64,000 nt of DNA from Panopea generosa (taxonomy: Eukaryota > Mollusca > Bivalvia > Adapedonta > Hiatellidae), in contig CM055905.1 of NCBI GenBank assembly GCA_029582155.1, forward strand, positions 65,925,356-65,989,355, given 5' to 3'. Both the position numbers and the translations under genes were made by a program. The notes under the pieces are model-generated. The model saw only the letters and a list, made by a program, of their open reading frames with translations, did not search any database and was not told where the DNA came from. Shown in pieces: positions 37,201-52,200 of the stretch (its first letter is position 1; each line of letters begins with the position of its first letter).

Positions 37201-40200
37201 TTAAGGTGCCATCTCAAGGTCACTTACCTATCACCGCTAAGTTCTTAGGTCCGAGTCCTAGCTGCTTGCTCCAAAAACTTTGCAGATTCATTCTGAGGTC
37301 TGCCTCCACCAATAAAACTGGATATGCCATATATAACCTGAAATGTGCTGAAAATGACTTTTAACCCCATTCTAGCTAGTTGACAGATATAATCAGATAA
37401 ATTAAACAACTGTTAATCACAGTCACTACAAATGTCTTTAGAAAGGTAATATGTCTGTCACAAAATCACAAAATAGACATTTTATATCTGACATCTTCAT
37501 TAGCTTTCTAGTATAGAATGAAAATAAGCCTACCATTGAAAGGTTTTCTGACATAAAATCTGGGTCATCTTCGATCTGTTCTATAGCAAGACGGAGTGGT
37601 TCTAGCTCCATTTCTGCCACCTGCCTCCGTACCTGACCTGATCTATCACGCATGGTGGCCGCACGTGATGATGGAGCAGACATGCTCATCTGTCAATCAT
37701 ATAAAACAATATACAGCATATTATCACATCATTTACGGTGCTGGAGTGTAATAAACCCATGACATATTTTTGATATTAACCTAGTGTAATATCACTACGA
37801 AGTCATCGTTCGGTGTTTCCCCGTATCACTCAGCTCTCGTATGAAAATTCCAGAAGTGCTTTCAGAGTTGTATAAACTTATAAATGATGTCAATTTGTTA
37901 TATGTTGTTATTTTCAGATGTTAAGTCTTATGATGACAGACAGAAATTAATGAGCGATTTTTACTCAATCTTTATAGCGGTGACATGAAAAATGAATTGA
38001 AAGAGACCAATTTACGGAGTAATGTGATAAAAAGAATCTTACATTCGCGCTCATTTATTGTTGGATTTATTAAACTTGTTGGGAAACTCGGCAGAGCCTC
38101 ACAATATATATTTTGCCAACTCGTTAAATAAATTCAATAATAAATAAGGACTCATGTAAGATCCTATATATATTACGTTTCAACATAAAGTAAAGATGTT
38201 CCATTCTTAAATATCAATACTACTGAAACTAGAAGACGTAATCGTCAATACCTTCTGCCATGTATTTTACTTAAATGTTCAGAGTTCTGAAACTTGAAAA
38301 TGAAAACTCCTTCACAGGAAAAGGTATTACAAGACCAATAGATTTTAAGTTGTGCTCAAGAAAAGTATATTATCAAAATTTTGCCTATTTGTTTCCGTGG
38401 TAACAGAAATCATATTGTAAATAAAACCAATCTGATATTGAAAAACTATTCTAAAAAGTAAAATAAAGTGAATTTAATTGTTTTGGATTTTTTCATTTCA
38501 GGAACAAATATTGAATGAACTTTAGGTCATAGAAATATTTGTTCTCCTTGCACGTACGAGAGTTGGTTTAGAAGATGTTTAGTTTATACTTATTTATTTT
38601 TGTTTGAATCCATCGGTTGTGAGTTCGAATTCCCCGCCCGGCAACAGTCTCCGTGATGATTGATATACAACATTGTGTCTCATTATCATTTGTCTCTCAC
38701 CATTGATTCAAGTGGGAAAGTATTCAGTTACTTGCCGAGATGGGTCGTGCTTGAGTACTGATAATCCCAGGAAACAGTGGTTAGGTTAACTGATCCTCTG
38801 TTAGTCCTCGATGGCATAAAAATGACGCTAAATACTCAATCAATCAATCAAATTAATCAATTATTTTTGTTTGAAAGAAAAGAAAGCTCTGAGCTTATAT
38901 GAATCTTTCTCAAGTCCACTTCCTGGGTAAACCTGGTACTGAGTGCTTTTTGTTTTTTTTGTCATTCTAGTTGTCATTAGTCTCTCACCACTGATTTAAG
39001 CAAGAAAGTTATTGGTTACTTACGGAGATGGGCGTGATTGAATAGTGGTTAACCCCTTCAGGTTCCCAGATAAGAATGGTTAGGTTAACTGATCATCTGT
39101 TAGCTGTCGATGGCATAAAAATGACGCTAAATATTTAAACTTATTAGGCCTATCACTCCTTTGACTACACTGTTCTAATTATAGAAGTTTATGCAAAACC
39201 TTAATTAATGACAGTATGAACTTGCACTCACCTTAACAACGCCCTCTGACCTCCTCGACCTGTCGAGTGTATTGTCATGTGACTTCTGACCTCCTACACC
39301 ATCAAGGGAATATGTACTGTAACTTTCCGGGCGAAATCCTTGTTTTTGACGAGCCTGAATACGTAATAACCATCTATCTTTATAGTAAGGATATTAATAA
39401 AAGTCATGAAGAATCACCAGAAAGAATTTATATAATTACCAATATCCTAACCTCTGGGTTGTCATAGTAACTTGTGGAACTTGAAATTAAATAAAGACCT
39501 CATATTACAGGGGAGTGAGCACAAATTATATATTTGTGCTGCTGAATATTTTACAAAACTTGTAATTTTGTAGACTTTAAAATGAGCATCACCAGTGGTG
39601 GCAGTCCGCAATTGCCATCATCGTCCGGATTTAAAACAAAAAAAAAGGGAAATTATTGGTGAGGCATACAAAATAAATGCATAAAAGTTTTGAAATTACT
39701 GGTGTGTCATATTGCACAAATGTATATGCCCATATAGTTGGTATGAGTTCAAATCCAAGCCTGGCCACAGTCTCTGCAATGATCGGTATTGAACTCTGAA
39801 TATGTGGGGAAGTATTCAGTGACTTGCAGAGAAAAGGTGTGTCTGGTACAATGTACCATATTATTTATCTTTATTTTTTTTCCATTCTCATATGTTTTTC
39901 TATTGTATTTTTTAAAAATTTCAAGACAGAAATTGACAGATGAACTACTTCCACCAACTATACCTATTGTTTTGGTCACATGATTGACACAAAAAATTCT
40001 AAGAAATCTATATATAGACACCCATTTGCAATTTAGAAGGTATCAGAGTTAAATGTAAACAAAATCAACGGCATCTTGTGAAAATATACTTCACACTTTT
40101 ATAAACACAATATGAATATTGTATTAAATCTAGATATAACATGAATGATAAGCCAAGACAACTTTCTTGCCTTGTTTTTCAATTTTATCACTTTAAAACA

Positions 40201-43200
40201 CAAATTCAACAAATTAATTGCAGTCGACATGATGTATGGTGTTTAGCATCGCTTTCAACAACTTTTCAGTCATATTGCGACGGTGTCTACTTGAGACAGT
40301 ATTCTAAGCGCTGTCACACTGAAGTATCATGCCGCAGACACATGGTTTGATACCCCACCCAGTCACATTATACTGACACCGAGCCGACCAGACCTAGATC
40401 TCTCCTCTAAATGTTGAGCGTCAAGCGAGGAAGCTTCTAGTACCATTTTTAAAGTCTTTGGTATGACCCGGCCGGGGATTGAACCCACGACCTTTCGCAT
40501 GACGATCTTCCACTAAACCACGCCGTGGTCTTATCAACATTATAGTATTATGGAGTGATAAAAGTGAAAGCCAAACTGGGATTAAAAATAAACTTGTAAT
40601 CAATATTTAAAAACTTGCAGTTTTAAAGGCATTACGTACATGACAACAGTTAAAGCTAACTGTTTGACAAACAGAAAAATTTGCTGGAATGAACAAACAC
40701 TTATATCAGGTAAAACCAAACCTAATTATTATCTTGTAAGTAAATTTGAAAGAAACAAAACATGTTATAATTGTGTTTGCATTATAACATATCACATTAT
40801 AATGGGAATGAAAAATGTAGGTACATAAAAAATATGTCATTTTGACAATTTCTTAATTACCTCCCTTCTCTGCATAAGAATATCGAACTTGTCAAGGTCA
40901 CGAGGTCGGACTAAGTTCCGTATCTCTGTCATCATTGTCATCTACAATTACATGTAAGCAAACACAAGGTTTTACTTTTGATATCCAACACAGTGCTGTG
41001 GAGTAATATACATGTATGTTAAGATGATGTATAAGGAATGTCACAAATATTGCAATACGGCTTGTGATAATACAGTTTTGTCTGTTACAACGCGTTGCGA
41101 AATTGGTGAAAGTTTCAGGATTTTACTAAAAATCAAAAGATGACGCAGTCAATGCTGATTCAGTCTTCAGGCACTTACTTGACCTGGTAATTGACAGGTG
41201 CAGAGCCTGCGTGTAAGTTTATTTTCAGGGGCAAGCTCCGCCCATAAATAGTACAAAGTCACATTCTGCTCGTTTTCATAGTCCTTTTCAATCTGTTAAG
41301 AAGGGCGTGTAAGCATTTTTATGTAAACAAATCGACTGTTCGGTGATTGAATACTGATAACTGATAGGTTGTATCAGAGTGAGCGGGCGTGACAAAAATT
41401 TCAAGATGCGACGATAAATTATGAACAGTACAATGAAATGTCATTGGTTGATTTCACCTCGTCATGAAATCAGAAAAATCTCATCAATTTCGTTGCACAA
41501 TACAATTATCACGGTGAACATTAGAAAGCATTTAAAGTACATCAGATTCTGTTTAAAGTTATATGAGTAGTTGTTATATTATGGTAGTTAATAATTCTTA
41601 TAATATATAAAATTCTTAAATTGTGTTAATATTTTTAAAGGTCAACCATGTCACTAACAGATGACAGGCTAATTGAGATAAGATGATAAATATAGCCTTA
41701 GATTTATCATGTTGTATAATTGACAGGTGTGATATGATATGGGAGGGCTTAAGAGCCTTTAAATTAAGAAATGACCAATTGGGAGGTAGCAATGAATTGA
41801 CCAATCATGGGATAGTTGTTTATTCAGTCAGAGATCAATCTTAGCAAGGGTACGGCAGTCAGTTGGAAGGTAGCCATGTGTATGGTAACATGTCCAGTTT
41901 TAGAATAGGTTTAGTCTAAGACAAGATTTAGCGAGTTTAAAATGTTAGCTTTGTGATTTCAAACTTATATGAGAAATATATAAACATGTGAATAAAATAA
42001 CTTTATATAAAACCACCATAACCATGATCTGAAACTCTTAATTTTTTTCCATTTAATCCTATCAAACTGAAGGGTCCCCAATGGCCCAGTGGTCAGCATT
42101 ATTATTTAATGACCATTTACCTCTCACCACGGAGGTCATGGGTTCAAGCCAAGCTCTGTTAAAAATAAATCCACCAATAAATCTGAATATGTCATAGTTT
42201 TTTTTTAATCGGGTTTAACTCCATTTTAATACAATTCAAGTTATATATGGCATATTCAGTTTTACAAGCAGAGGTATACCTTAGAATGAATCTGAGTAGA
42301 ACCACCATTTATCCGCAAGTAACTGTTAAAATTTCTCACATAACGTGGTTGGACTGACGACTTCAGTGGTGAGAGAAAAGTGACCTTGCCTTAGAGTACT
42401 CGCCCATGAAGACTCTCAATATGTCATTATTATATAACCTGTAATGCACTGAGTATTGCATTATACCCCATTAAAAAAATAAAACTAGAGAAGCATCCAT
42501 ACTTAATAACGTGGAACGCATGTTCCTGTGGTAGAACATCAAACCAAGGATCCGAGGGTTGTGGGTTTGATCCTCCCCCCACTGTTTTGCATTTTGTCCT
42601 TGAGCAAGACACTTTTTTCGCATATGCTTAGTACTGGTTCAACCAAAAGAGACTTTCAGAGTGATTTGTCTTACCATTTAACACAAAGTTGGTAAAACAA
42701 TCACTGCAACAACAAAGCCCTTAACTTATTTATTTTTACTTGGATTGCGAAACATGTTACAACTTAGACAAATGACGCTCGAAGTTAATCTGGATAGCTA
42801 CGGAAAAAGTTTCTTGCTCAAGGACACCACACATAGCCATGAAGAGGGATCCAACCCATCACCCTCCAATCCTGGGTTTGATGCTCTACCATTGGACCAC
42901 AGGCTCCATTATATAATATCTATGATCACCTTAGCCTTGGTGTTCAGCAGTTCAAACGAAGCCATGGTCAGCCCATCCACTGTGATAAAACCGTGATTGT
43001 ACTCTGAAAGATAGTAGCGCAGCGTTCCCTGCTCTGTCTCATTAAGAAGCTCTGTGGCCTGGTTCTCAATCAAATCCCACTTTGTACTGATGGCAGAATT
43101 CAGCATAAGTTGAGATCCAATACCCTTGGTAAATGCTGACCTCTGAAGAAGATAAAATATAGAAACATGGAAACTGACAGACAACTGTTAATGGAAAAAT

Positions 43201-46200
43201 GCTCAGTTTTGTGAAATACAGTCAAACCTATTAGTAGTAACCTCTGTTTAGCACCCACTTGTCTAATATAGCCACATATTCAATTAATTTATCTTTATAA
43301 TTTTAGTTACAATCCAACTATATTTAACAGCCACCTGTTTTAAGGGATCATTTTTTCCATCTTTTCCTTGAGTGGCTGCTTAAGACAGGTTTGATTACCA
43401 TATAAATAACAATACCACAGGAACATAAATTGAACAAACTTACAGTTATAATATCCAATTGTCATTTCTTAAATAATTGTCAAACTCTGTCCAGCAGTTT
43501 TGAGTAAAGATGTTCTTAAGTGAGTAACATCTATTTATAGTAACAGCAGCCATCTTGAATAATTCAGACCATTTGCATAGAAAATATAAGTAACTGACAA
43601 CAAGCAGTCAGATTCATATTGCATACTGCACAGAGCTATACCTTCTAGTTGTCAGCATTCTTTAACATTATCAAGTTACTAACTGCTTTAATAATGTCCC
43701 CCAGAAAAAGAATGGTAGCATAGTAGTTAGAGTGTTGGCCGCTCACGACAGAGGTTGTAGGTTTGATCCCCAACTCAACCCACTGCCTCTCAAAAAGCAA
43801 CACTCAGTATGGGTTCTATGCAGAAAGCAGACTTGAGAGGGGTTCATATAAGCTCTGAGCTTTCTTCGCAATTGAGCTAAAATATCAGTACATGATTGTA
43901 CAAACAAACAAAAATTTAAATTTATGCAGAAAGTAAAAAAAAAATGACAATACTTTGAACCAGTAATTAGTAGACATATAAAGCACATTATATCTAAGTT
44001 TTATGACTTCTAATGACTTACCCTGGAACTAGATTGTGTCATGGTGCTGCCCGAGTTCCTGTAAAAAATCAATTAAGGGATTTATTGTTTTTTGCTTGTG
44101 TTATAAAATTATGGATCTTCAACTTTCATGAAAGTTTAAAATAGCACTCAGAGAATTATTCCTTAATTTTTTATATGATATAAAAATACGACCATGTTGC
44201 CTCTCTGAATTATCTAATATATATCTGTTATATCATTAAAACTGTGGTCTGAATGTCTTAAACTTATTTATTTTAAATTAATTGTGAAATTTTTACAACT
44301 TAGTCAAATCACGCTTGAAGTCTTCCTGGGTAAACCCTGTACTAAGCATCTGCAGATAAAACGTCTTGCTTAATCCGTGTACATGCTGGTGAATGTAACG
44401 TCCAAATAACTGGACATATGAATTTTATTGTTTTTATAATAATTCATATCTAAGTAATTTCACGTGACCACATGGACAGTGGATTTTCTCAGATATATTA
44501 CAGTTTACGAGATAGAGCCACAATATTCTTTATGGAGTAAATAATATTTGTTTGATTTTGTTGCCATTTAGGGCTAACAAACAGTTAACCTGACCACTCT
44601 TTCCTGGGATCCTTAAACGTTAACCAGCACTCCAGCACACCCATATATATGCTATAATATAATATCATTATTATATAAAAATATTTTTTACTATATATAT
44701 ATGTTATTTCTATATTGAAAAACAATATATATTTATAAAAATGTGGGAAATTGGGAATCAGAGCTGAAATTTTTAATTGATTATTCGGTCATTTCATACA
44801 ATTAATTAACAATAAAATTCACGATTAATATATAATAGGTTAATAAACAATAACCCAAAATGGTCCTGGTAGTCTGATCTTTTTATTTTTGTCTGAAAAA
44901 GGATAGTCTTTCATCTTAATCTTTGTAATTCATGTTGGTAAGCTGGCCTGGGGGAGTTTCATTAGCTGCCTGACTTAATTTTCATCCAATTAGTGTTCAA
45001 GGAAATTGTAAGGAAGAACGACAGCTCTTACACAATAACTAGAATAATTCATCATCAAACAAAAATCCATAGTCGATGATCATGTCAGTGAATTTGGTAA
45101 CAATTTGGCATTTAATTAATTAAAACAATGCTACAGACTCCACAAGTCACAATGAATGTAAAATTAAAATAATTCTGTATCTAGTTACTTATATTCAAAA
45201 TCACAACAAAACTGTACCACACTTTCATTCTAACTGGATTTGTAAAAAAAATTTTTTTTTTGTTTTCCCATTTATAATCATATACCAAGTACTTACTGAC
45301 TGTCTGTCCGCGTGCGTCTGTTTCTGCTGTTACTTAACCAGCTTGTCTGGTCAATCTTAGTCCTACATGATACAAACAGTACATTAAAACAATCAAACAT
45401 ATATGAGTGATCACCCCAATTTACCCTTTACTTCATATAGACGCCTTTGGACACCTCTAACATAGACGCCTTTGGACATTTAATATAGAAAGCTTTTGAA
45501 TTATTGGGTGAATTATCTTTATATTAACTGACAGAGTGGAAAACAGTGCAGGAAGTGTTCAGATTGCTTGTTACGAGTAATCTGAACTCTTCCTGCACTG
45601 TTTTCAAACGCCTTCTACGATTGGTGCGGGAAAGTGTGTATCTATGGAGTAAAGGGTTAAGTATCCAGCACAGAGAATAGTAGCGCCCTCTGTTGCCAAT
45701 CCCTGTCTCAAGATCATTTACCTCTCACCACTGAGAATGTGGACGTGAGCCCAACTCCACCCAAACACTCTTTTTATAAAATGTGCCATTTACTTGTAGA
45801 TGGACAATGGTTCTTCTCTGATTAATGTATCTGAGACCTTCCTAAATCTTCCTAACCTAGTACTCAATATATATTCAATGACCGTGGTTCCAAGGGAGAC
45901 AAACAGGTTTGAAAAAGGAAAAGTCTTCAAAAGGAATGAATGGTCTCGAAGGATACTGGACAAAATAAGTAGGAAAAATAGTTTCATAGATATATAAACA
46001 GTCACTTTAAGAGAGAAATATGGATAGCTAGTGAGATGATAAGTAAAATAGATGATTGATTGATTGATTGAATATTTAGCGCCATTTTTATGCTATCGAG
46101 GGCTAACAGAGTATCAGTTAACCTAACCAATGTTTCCTGGGATTAACCAGTACTCGAGCACACCCCATCTCCGCAAGTAACTGATAACTTTCCCACTTAA

Positions 46201-49200
46201 ATCAGAGGTGAGAGACGAATGATAATGAGACACAATGTCGTATATCAATCATCACGGAGACTGTTGCCGGGCGGGGATTCGAACTCACGAACCCTGGCAA
46301 AATAGATGAAGAGATTGACTACAGATTTCAAATGACAGCAGCGGTGGTCTAGTGGTAAAGTATTTGCCTTGCATGCAGAAGGTCATTGGTTTGATCCCTT
46401 GGTGAGAATAGTTCTAGGTCTGATCAGTTAGATGTCAATATAATGTGACTGGGTTGGGTATCATACCATGTCTCTGCGGTATGATACTCCAGTGTGGAAA
46501 CATTTAGAATACTGTCTCAAGTAGAAACCATCCTGATATAGCTGAAAAGATGTGGAAAGCATACAACAATAAAACACGTTTCAATCGAAGAAGAATTTAA
46601 ACGTACCTGGCGTATGGCAGTTTGCCAACATCCTTGATGGTAAATATAAGATGTGCTGACAATTTCAACAGTCTAACGGCCTCTGCATGTGTGACGTCTA
46701 AATAACTATTTCCATTCACATCGAGGATCTGATCTCCAACCTACAATTATACACATGCCAGGTCATCTAGTCGAATTCCATTTGAACATTTCACACAACA
46801 ATTAATTTTGTACTGTTCTACATTAAAGAGAAATGCACTTCTGGAACACTGGACACATTACCAATGGTTTTAAAAGTGTCTTGTTCCCATAGATTGTCCT
46901 CTGTTTGGTCCAATTATGCAGAGAAAAAAAACATGGGGTTGACCAGGATGCTTTTCACCATTTTTACGATTTGATGACACCTTTTCATTTTTAACAATTC
47001 TGCCTATTTGCTGCAGTGTATTACAACACATATTTAAACTGTTATACCTTCATCAAACAGTACCCAATGTCATCCAAACTTGGCAGAACTCACGAAAATG
47101 TTTCAATGTTCTCATATGTACAAAAAGATACGACAGTTTTATGCATTTTCAACAAAAAAATAACGCCAACCAATTTACAAAGCTCTAATTTCTTGGTCGT
47201 AAGAATCTTGCTACAGTCATGTCAGGGAGGAAATTCTTAAGTGAGACCTTGAAGACTAGAAATGTGTCTGCAGACATGGATACCCCAGCTATTGATCAGA
47301 AAGCATTTTTTTTTAAATGAAAATAAAGTTGAAAAAGGGCCATAACTCCTGTTAAATTTGACCAGCATTGTCAGATATCAGACTTGATAATTACATGTAT
47401 TATATAATTATACTGCTACACATCAAATATTAATTAAATACACAGACCCCTTCAGATGTTGTTGAACTTGTTATTTAACAAAAATATCAGTCTACAAATA
47501 TTTTATGGAACGAAAGATGAAAGAGCGACACTTTATATTAGTACATATTGTTAACATGACTACCCTCCTAAAGTCAGAATTTCTGTACATTTTTTTTCTT
47601 CAATTTATTACATTGAATTGGGGAAAAAAAGGTCAGTTTCTGCATTCGGAATGAGGCCAAACTCTGGTATCGGTATTTACCTTTAGGTGTGGTGCCCATG
47701 GTCCAGTGGTACAGCATTGGACCTAAGAGTTGGGGGTCATGAGTTCAATCCTCTGAAGTGTCCTTGAACACTAGACATTGTATCTGCATAAACTTAGTAC
47801 TGGTTCTACCAAAGAGACTGCGAGTGTGATTTGTCTAAGTTGTGAAAACTTGTTTCACAATCGATGTAAAATAAATAAGTTCTAAATACCTTTAATCCAG
47901 CGTTGTCAACTGGTGAGAAGGCGTCCACGCCAGATATGTAGATACCAAGACCAAACTCCCGCCCACCTCGTATCATCAGACCCAGATTCTGACCTTCCTG
48001 CACAGTCACGTTCACCTGCGTCAACAAAATACTAGATATATATCACCTGACATTCACCTGCGTCAACAAAATACTAGATATATATCACCTGACATTCACC
48101 TGTGTTAACAAAATACTAGACATATATCACCTGACATTCACCTGTGTTAACAAAATACTAGATTTATATCACCTGACATTCACATGCATCAACAAAATAC
48201 TAGATATATATCACCTGACATTCACCTGTGTTAACAAAATACTAGATATATATCACCTGACATTCACCTGTGTTAACAAAATACTAGATATATATCACCT
48301 GACATTCACCTGAATCAACAAAATACTAGATATATATCACCTGACTTATTTCACAGTCACTGAAATTATGTTTCATAAAAAACAATGTCAGAACAATTTT
48401 AAATTAAGATATGCTAATCTCAAATAATTCAGAAAATGTTTTTGTTATATTTATATAACTTATGTTACATCATTACAATTAAATGTGTTTTCTCTATTAA
48501 AATCCAGGCCCGTTTAGCTCAGTCGGTATTGTTGTGTCTGACAATCAATCCAGTGGTCATGAGTTTGAATCTCCGCCTATACATTCCATGATGATTAATA
48601 TATGACATTGCATCTCAATGTCTTTGTCTTTAACTGGTGATTTAAGTTTATCAGTTATTTACGAAGATGGTTGTGCTCAAGGATTAACCTTCCAGGATCC
48701 CAGGAAGAGCGGCAAGGATAGCTGATTGCCTTTAAACCCTCGATGGCAAAAAATATTCAAACAAACAAAACTCTCTAGCAACAGCTTTGTATATTTATTT
48801 AATGATTGTCAGCAAGACCAGCAGTTTAAGACCTGCATGAAATGCTGGTTACTTTCCGCTTTTTTCAGAACATATAATGTTGTCAAATTGTCATGGTAAA
48901 ATGGTGTTATTTTGAAACATAACATCATATGATAAACGATTGAAACTGAATATGACCCCATTTTTTTCTCATTCTTTATAGAGGTGATCCGAAAAAGGAA
49001 TGGTAAATGCACCATTTTTCTTGTAATAAGATATATCTCACATTTGTACTCATTTATTATTGAATTCATTAAACTCATTGCAAAAATGATATGATGCCTG
49101 GCAGAACCTTCATGATATATTTTTGTTTAATAAATTCAATAATAAATGGTCACTCATGTAAGATCCTTTATTTAAGCTGCATTAGCTACTGGTATTTCAT

Positions 49201-52200
49201 AAGGCCACATCTTCCCGTCGAATAACTGTTTAACCCTTTACTTCATATAGATGCCTTTGGAAACCTCTAATATAGTCACCTTTGGACGCCTAATATAGAA
49301 GGCTTTTGAATTATTGGGTGAATAATGTTTATATTAACTGACAGAGTGGAAAACAGTGCAGGAAGTGTTCAGATTGCTCGTTACGAGCAATCTGAACTCT
49401 TCCTGCACTGTTTTCAAAGGCCTTCTGTGATTGGTGTGGGAAAACCCGTATCTATTGAGTAAAGGGTTAAGTATGATGGAGCTGCAACACTTCACTATAC
49501 CTTGCGTTCATCTGTCCCCTTCAATAACATGAACCCTGACTTCCGGCCCATAGAGTCCAGCTGTCCAATCTGTTCCAGTTCTGGGGGCGGGGACACAGGT
49601 CGACCCTGACCATCTACCCACTTGTACATCTGGTGCACAACAAATGAGCCCGGGATACGCCCAACACGGCATATTTTCATATCTAGCTTCTTTGCAGCCC
49701 GTATTATCTGGAAATGGACAAAATTTTAGCCTTTGACACAGAATGTGTTTTAATCAATTTAAGTTTTTATATATTTAGATGTCAAAATTGTGCATGGTAA
49801 AGTATATGTATGTATTTTTAAAAAAGTTTACAGGTCAACATGTGTTTCTTCATTGTTATAAACTATTAAACAAACATAAAACCCAATTAATAAAAAAAAA
49901 AAAAAATTTAATTTTGATTACCGGTATAATACCTTATTATGCTAAAGCCGTCTTATATATAACACATACCATATTTATTTGGGACAGCAACAAATTTTTT
50001 TTTTGTCCCAATACCTATTATTTCAGCAAAATATTTTTTAATGTCCCAAACACATAGGGTAAATACGGTAAGTTTGTCTCAATACATATGTTAAATACGG
50101 TAATATCAACAATTAAAAAAGATAAAACTTCACACCTCAATTTACATTTTAAAATTAATATCTTATCTACACATGCACATCCTTTATATTTATTTTCAAT
50201 CGAAAATCTGATTTTTTTATTTCAGCCGTTAAGGATTCATGTATATATACGCATAAATATATAAACCGAATATTGAGCATGAATAGAAAGAATTTAAAGT
50301 GTTACTTTTTGATAAATTACACAGATTAAAAATAGACATACCAGTATTGACAATCTTAAAAAGAATAATCTTTTATCTATTCGAGCGATCCAAAAAGTAC
50401 AAAGATGTATTTGAAATAAATACATCAGAATTAAGTATATGTTAAACCTAATCATGAACTGAGATACGTCTTAAACCATTGTTTGTTCGCCACTTCCGAC
50501 CCATACCATATGGGTGGGTACTGGGTAGGTAGGTAGGTAGGTAGGTAGGTAGGTAGGTAGGTAGGTAGGTAAATTCTTTTTTCATTATTATATTTTTTGT
50601 AATCAATTAGAGATTTTTTTTTATTACATTGTAATGACTGAAAATATTTTAAATGAACACCCCCACCCCGCACCCAAGTTTTTTTTATAATTTCTTAGGA
50701 TCCCCCGAAAAAATTTCGTTACTGGGCAGGATTGTTTGAAGCAAAGCGGCAAACAAAAATATTTTAATTTAGACCTAAATCAGCAAATTATTGCCATAAA
50801 CTTCGTCTTAAATGCAATCGTAAGAATGAACAGCTGCTGCAAACATATTTAATACACTTTAGTAGGTTTTACTGGTGTTATGTATTTTGCTTGATTAATG
50901 TTATATTAGATTGTATAATTAGTAACATAAGATTGCATCGTAGACAAACATCTCACAGAAAGGAAAAAAGGCAATAATATGAATGTGACTGGTACAATAA
51001 ACTTATTTTGTTTTAAGGTTATTGATTTTACATCGATTGTGAAACAAGTCTTAAAAATTAGACAAATCATGCTCTTTCCTGGGTAGAACCAGAACTAAGT
51101 ATATGTGGATAAAGTGTCTTGTTCGGTCTTGCTCAAAGACACCAAACATAGCCATGACGGAGAATCAAACCCATGACCCTCTTGAAATTTTCCAAATATC
51201 CAACAAAGGTACTTAAGCAGAGTGGTAGTGCAGTGATTACTGCTCATACTTGTAGAGGTTGTGGTTCGATCCCCAGCTCGATCCGGCTGGCCTCTCAAAA
51301 ACCAATGATCAGTTTGGGTTGTGCCTAGTGTCCATTTAAGCTCTGAGCTTACTTCACAAGTACGCTAAATAAATTACTACAATGTATAAACTTAATAAAA
51401 GTAACTTAGTATTTGGGGGTAAATAGTGAAAAACATATTCTGGGACCCCTGCCCCTTGAGGACCCCTGCCCTTGGAAATGGACCATCCCCTCTCAGGCTC
51501 ATAAACTTAAAGAGAGAATATAAGGGGAAAATGCAACCACCATGTAACTCATATAATTATCAAATAAAAAAATCTGTATGGTTTGGTACGTTAAGTCCAC
51601 AAACACCCGCCAAAATCAATATTTCAATCAAAGTCTGGTAAACTTGAAACAAAATACCTATTCTAAAAATAGATAGCACTTAAATGCTGCTTGATGACCT
51701 TCACATCGTAATTCAGATTTCTTTCTAAGATGAAACAAATTAATCTGATAATATCAAATTGAAATCAAAATTAAATCACATAGCTCACTTAATATGTCAC
51801 AAAATATGTTGCAATTTTAAGTGGGCTATCTATTTTAGACTTGGTCTAACCTAAGCGTGTAGCACAAGTAAGGAAATCTCTTTTCATTATATTAATATGG
51901 CATATTTTAATAGATATCCTTTACACAATACAGTGTCAATGAGTATATATAGGCATGATAAATTTGGGGGGAAATGTGTTAAGTCAAATTTAAATTTTTA
52001 AATAATCCTGATCATGATATAACGTTCCGAATAGAAATACAACACACAACACTTGATTCATGCAATTTTTTTAACCACCTACTAAATGAATAGGGCACTT
52101 CCCATACTTTACAAATTACACAATACAGTAAAACCTGTCTTAAGCAGCCAGTCAAGGGAAGGAGTAAAAATGGCCTTTTAAACCAGGTTGATGCTTAATA

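Larger units (their letters stand above)
36288..37533. other. Whirlin intron 10
   Basis: Holds a 'gggccataactccagtaaaa' repeat (36450-36640), an M1 element (36780-36960) and an S-E SINE (37188-37375). No exon seen. Confidence 0.6.

Noticed and set aside
39229..39306. Alternative acceptor for whirlin exon 9 close to 39300
   Set aside because: It reads in a frame with an early stop or without similarity, whereas the acceptor at 39355 gives ARQKQG...SYSTYSL in phase 0 and matches the family.
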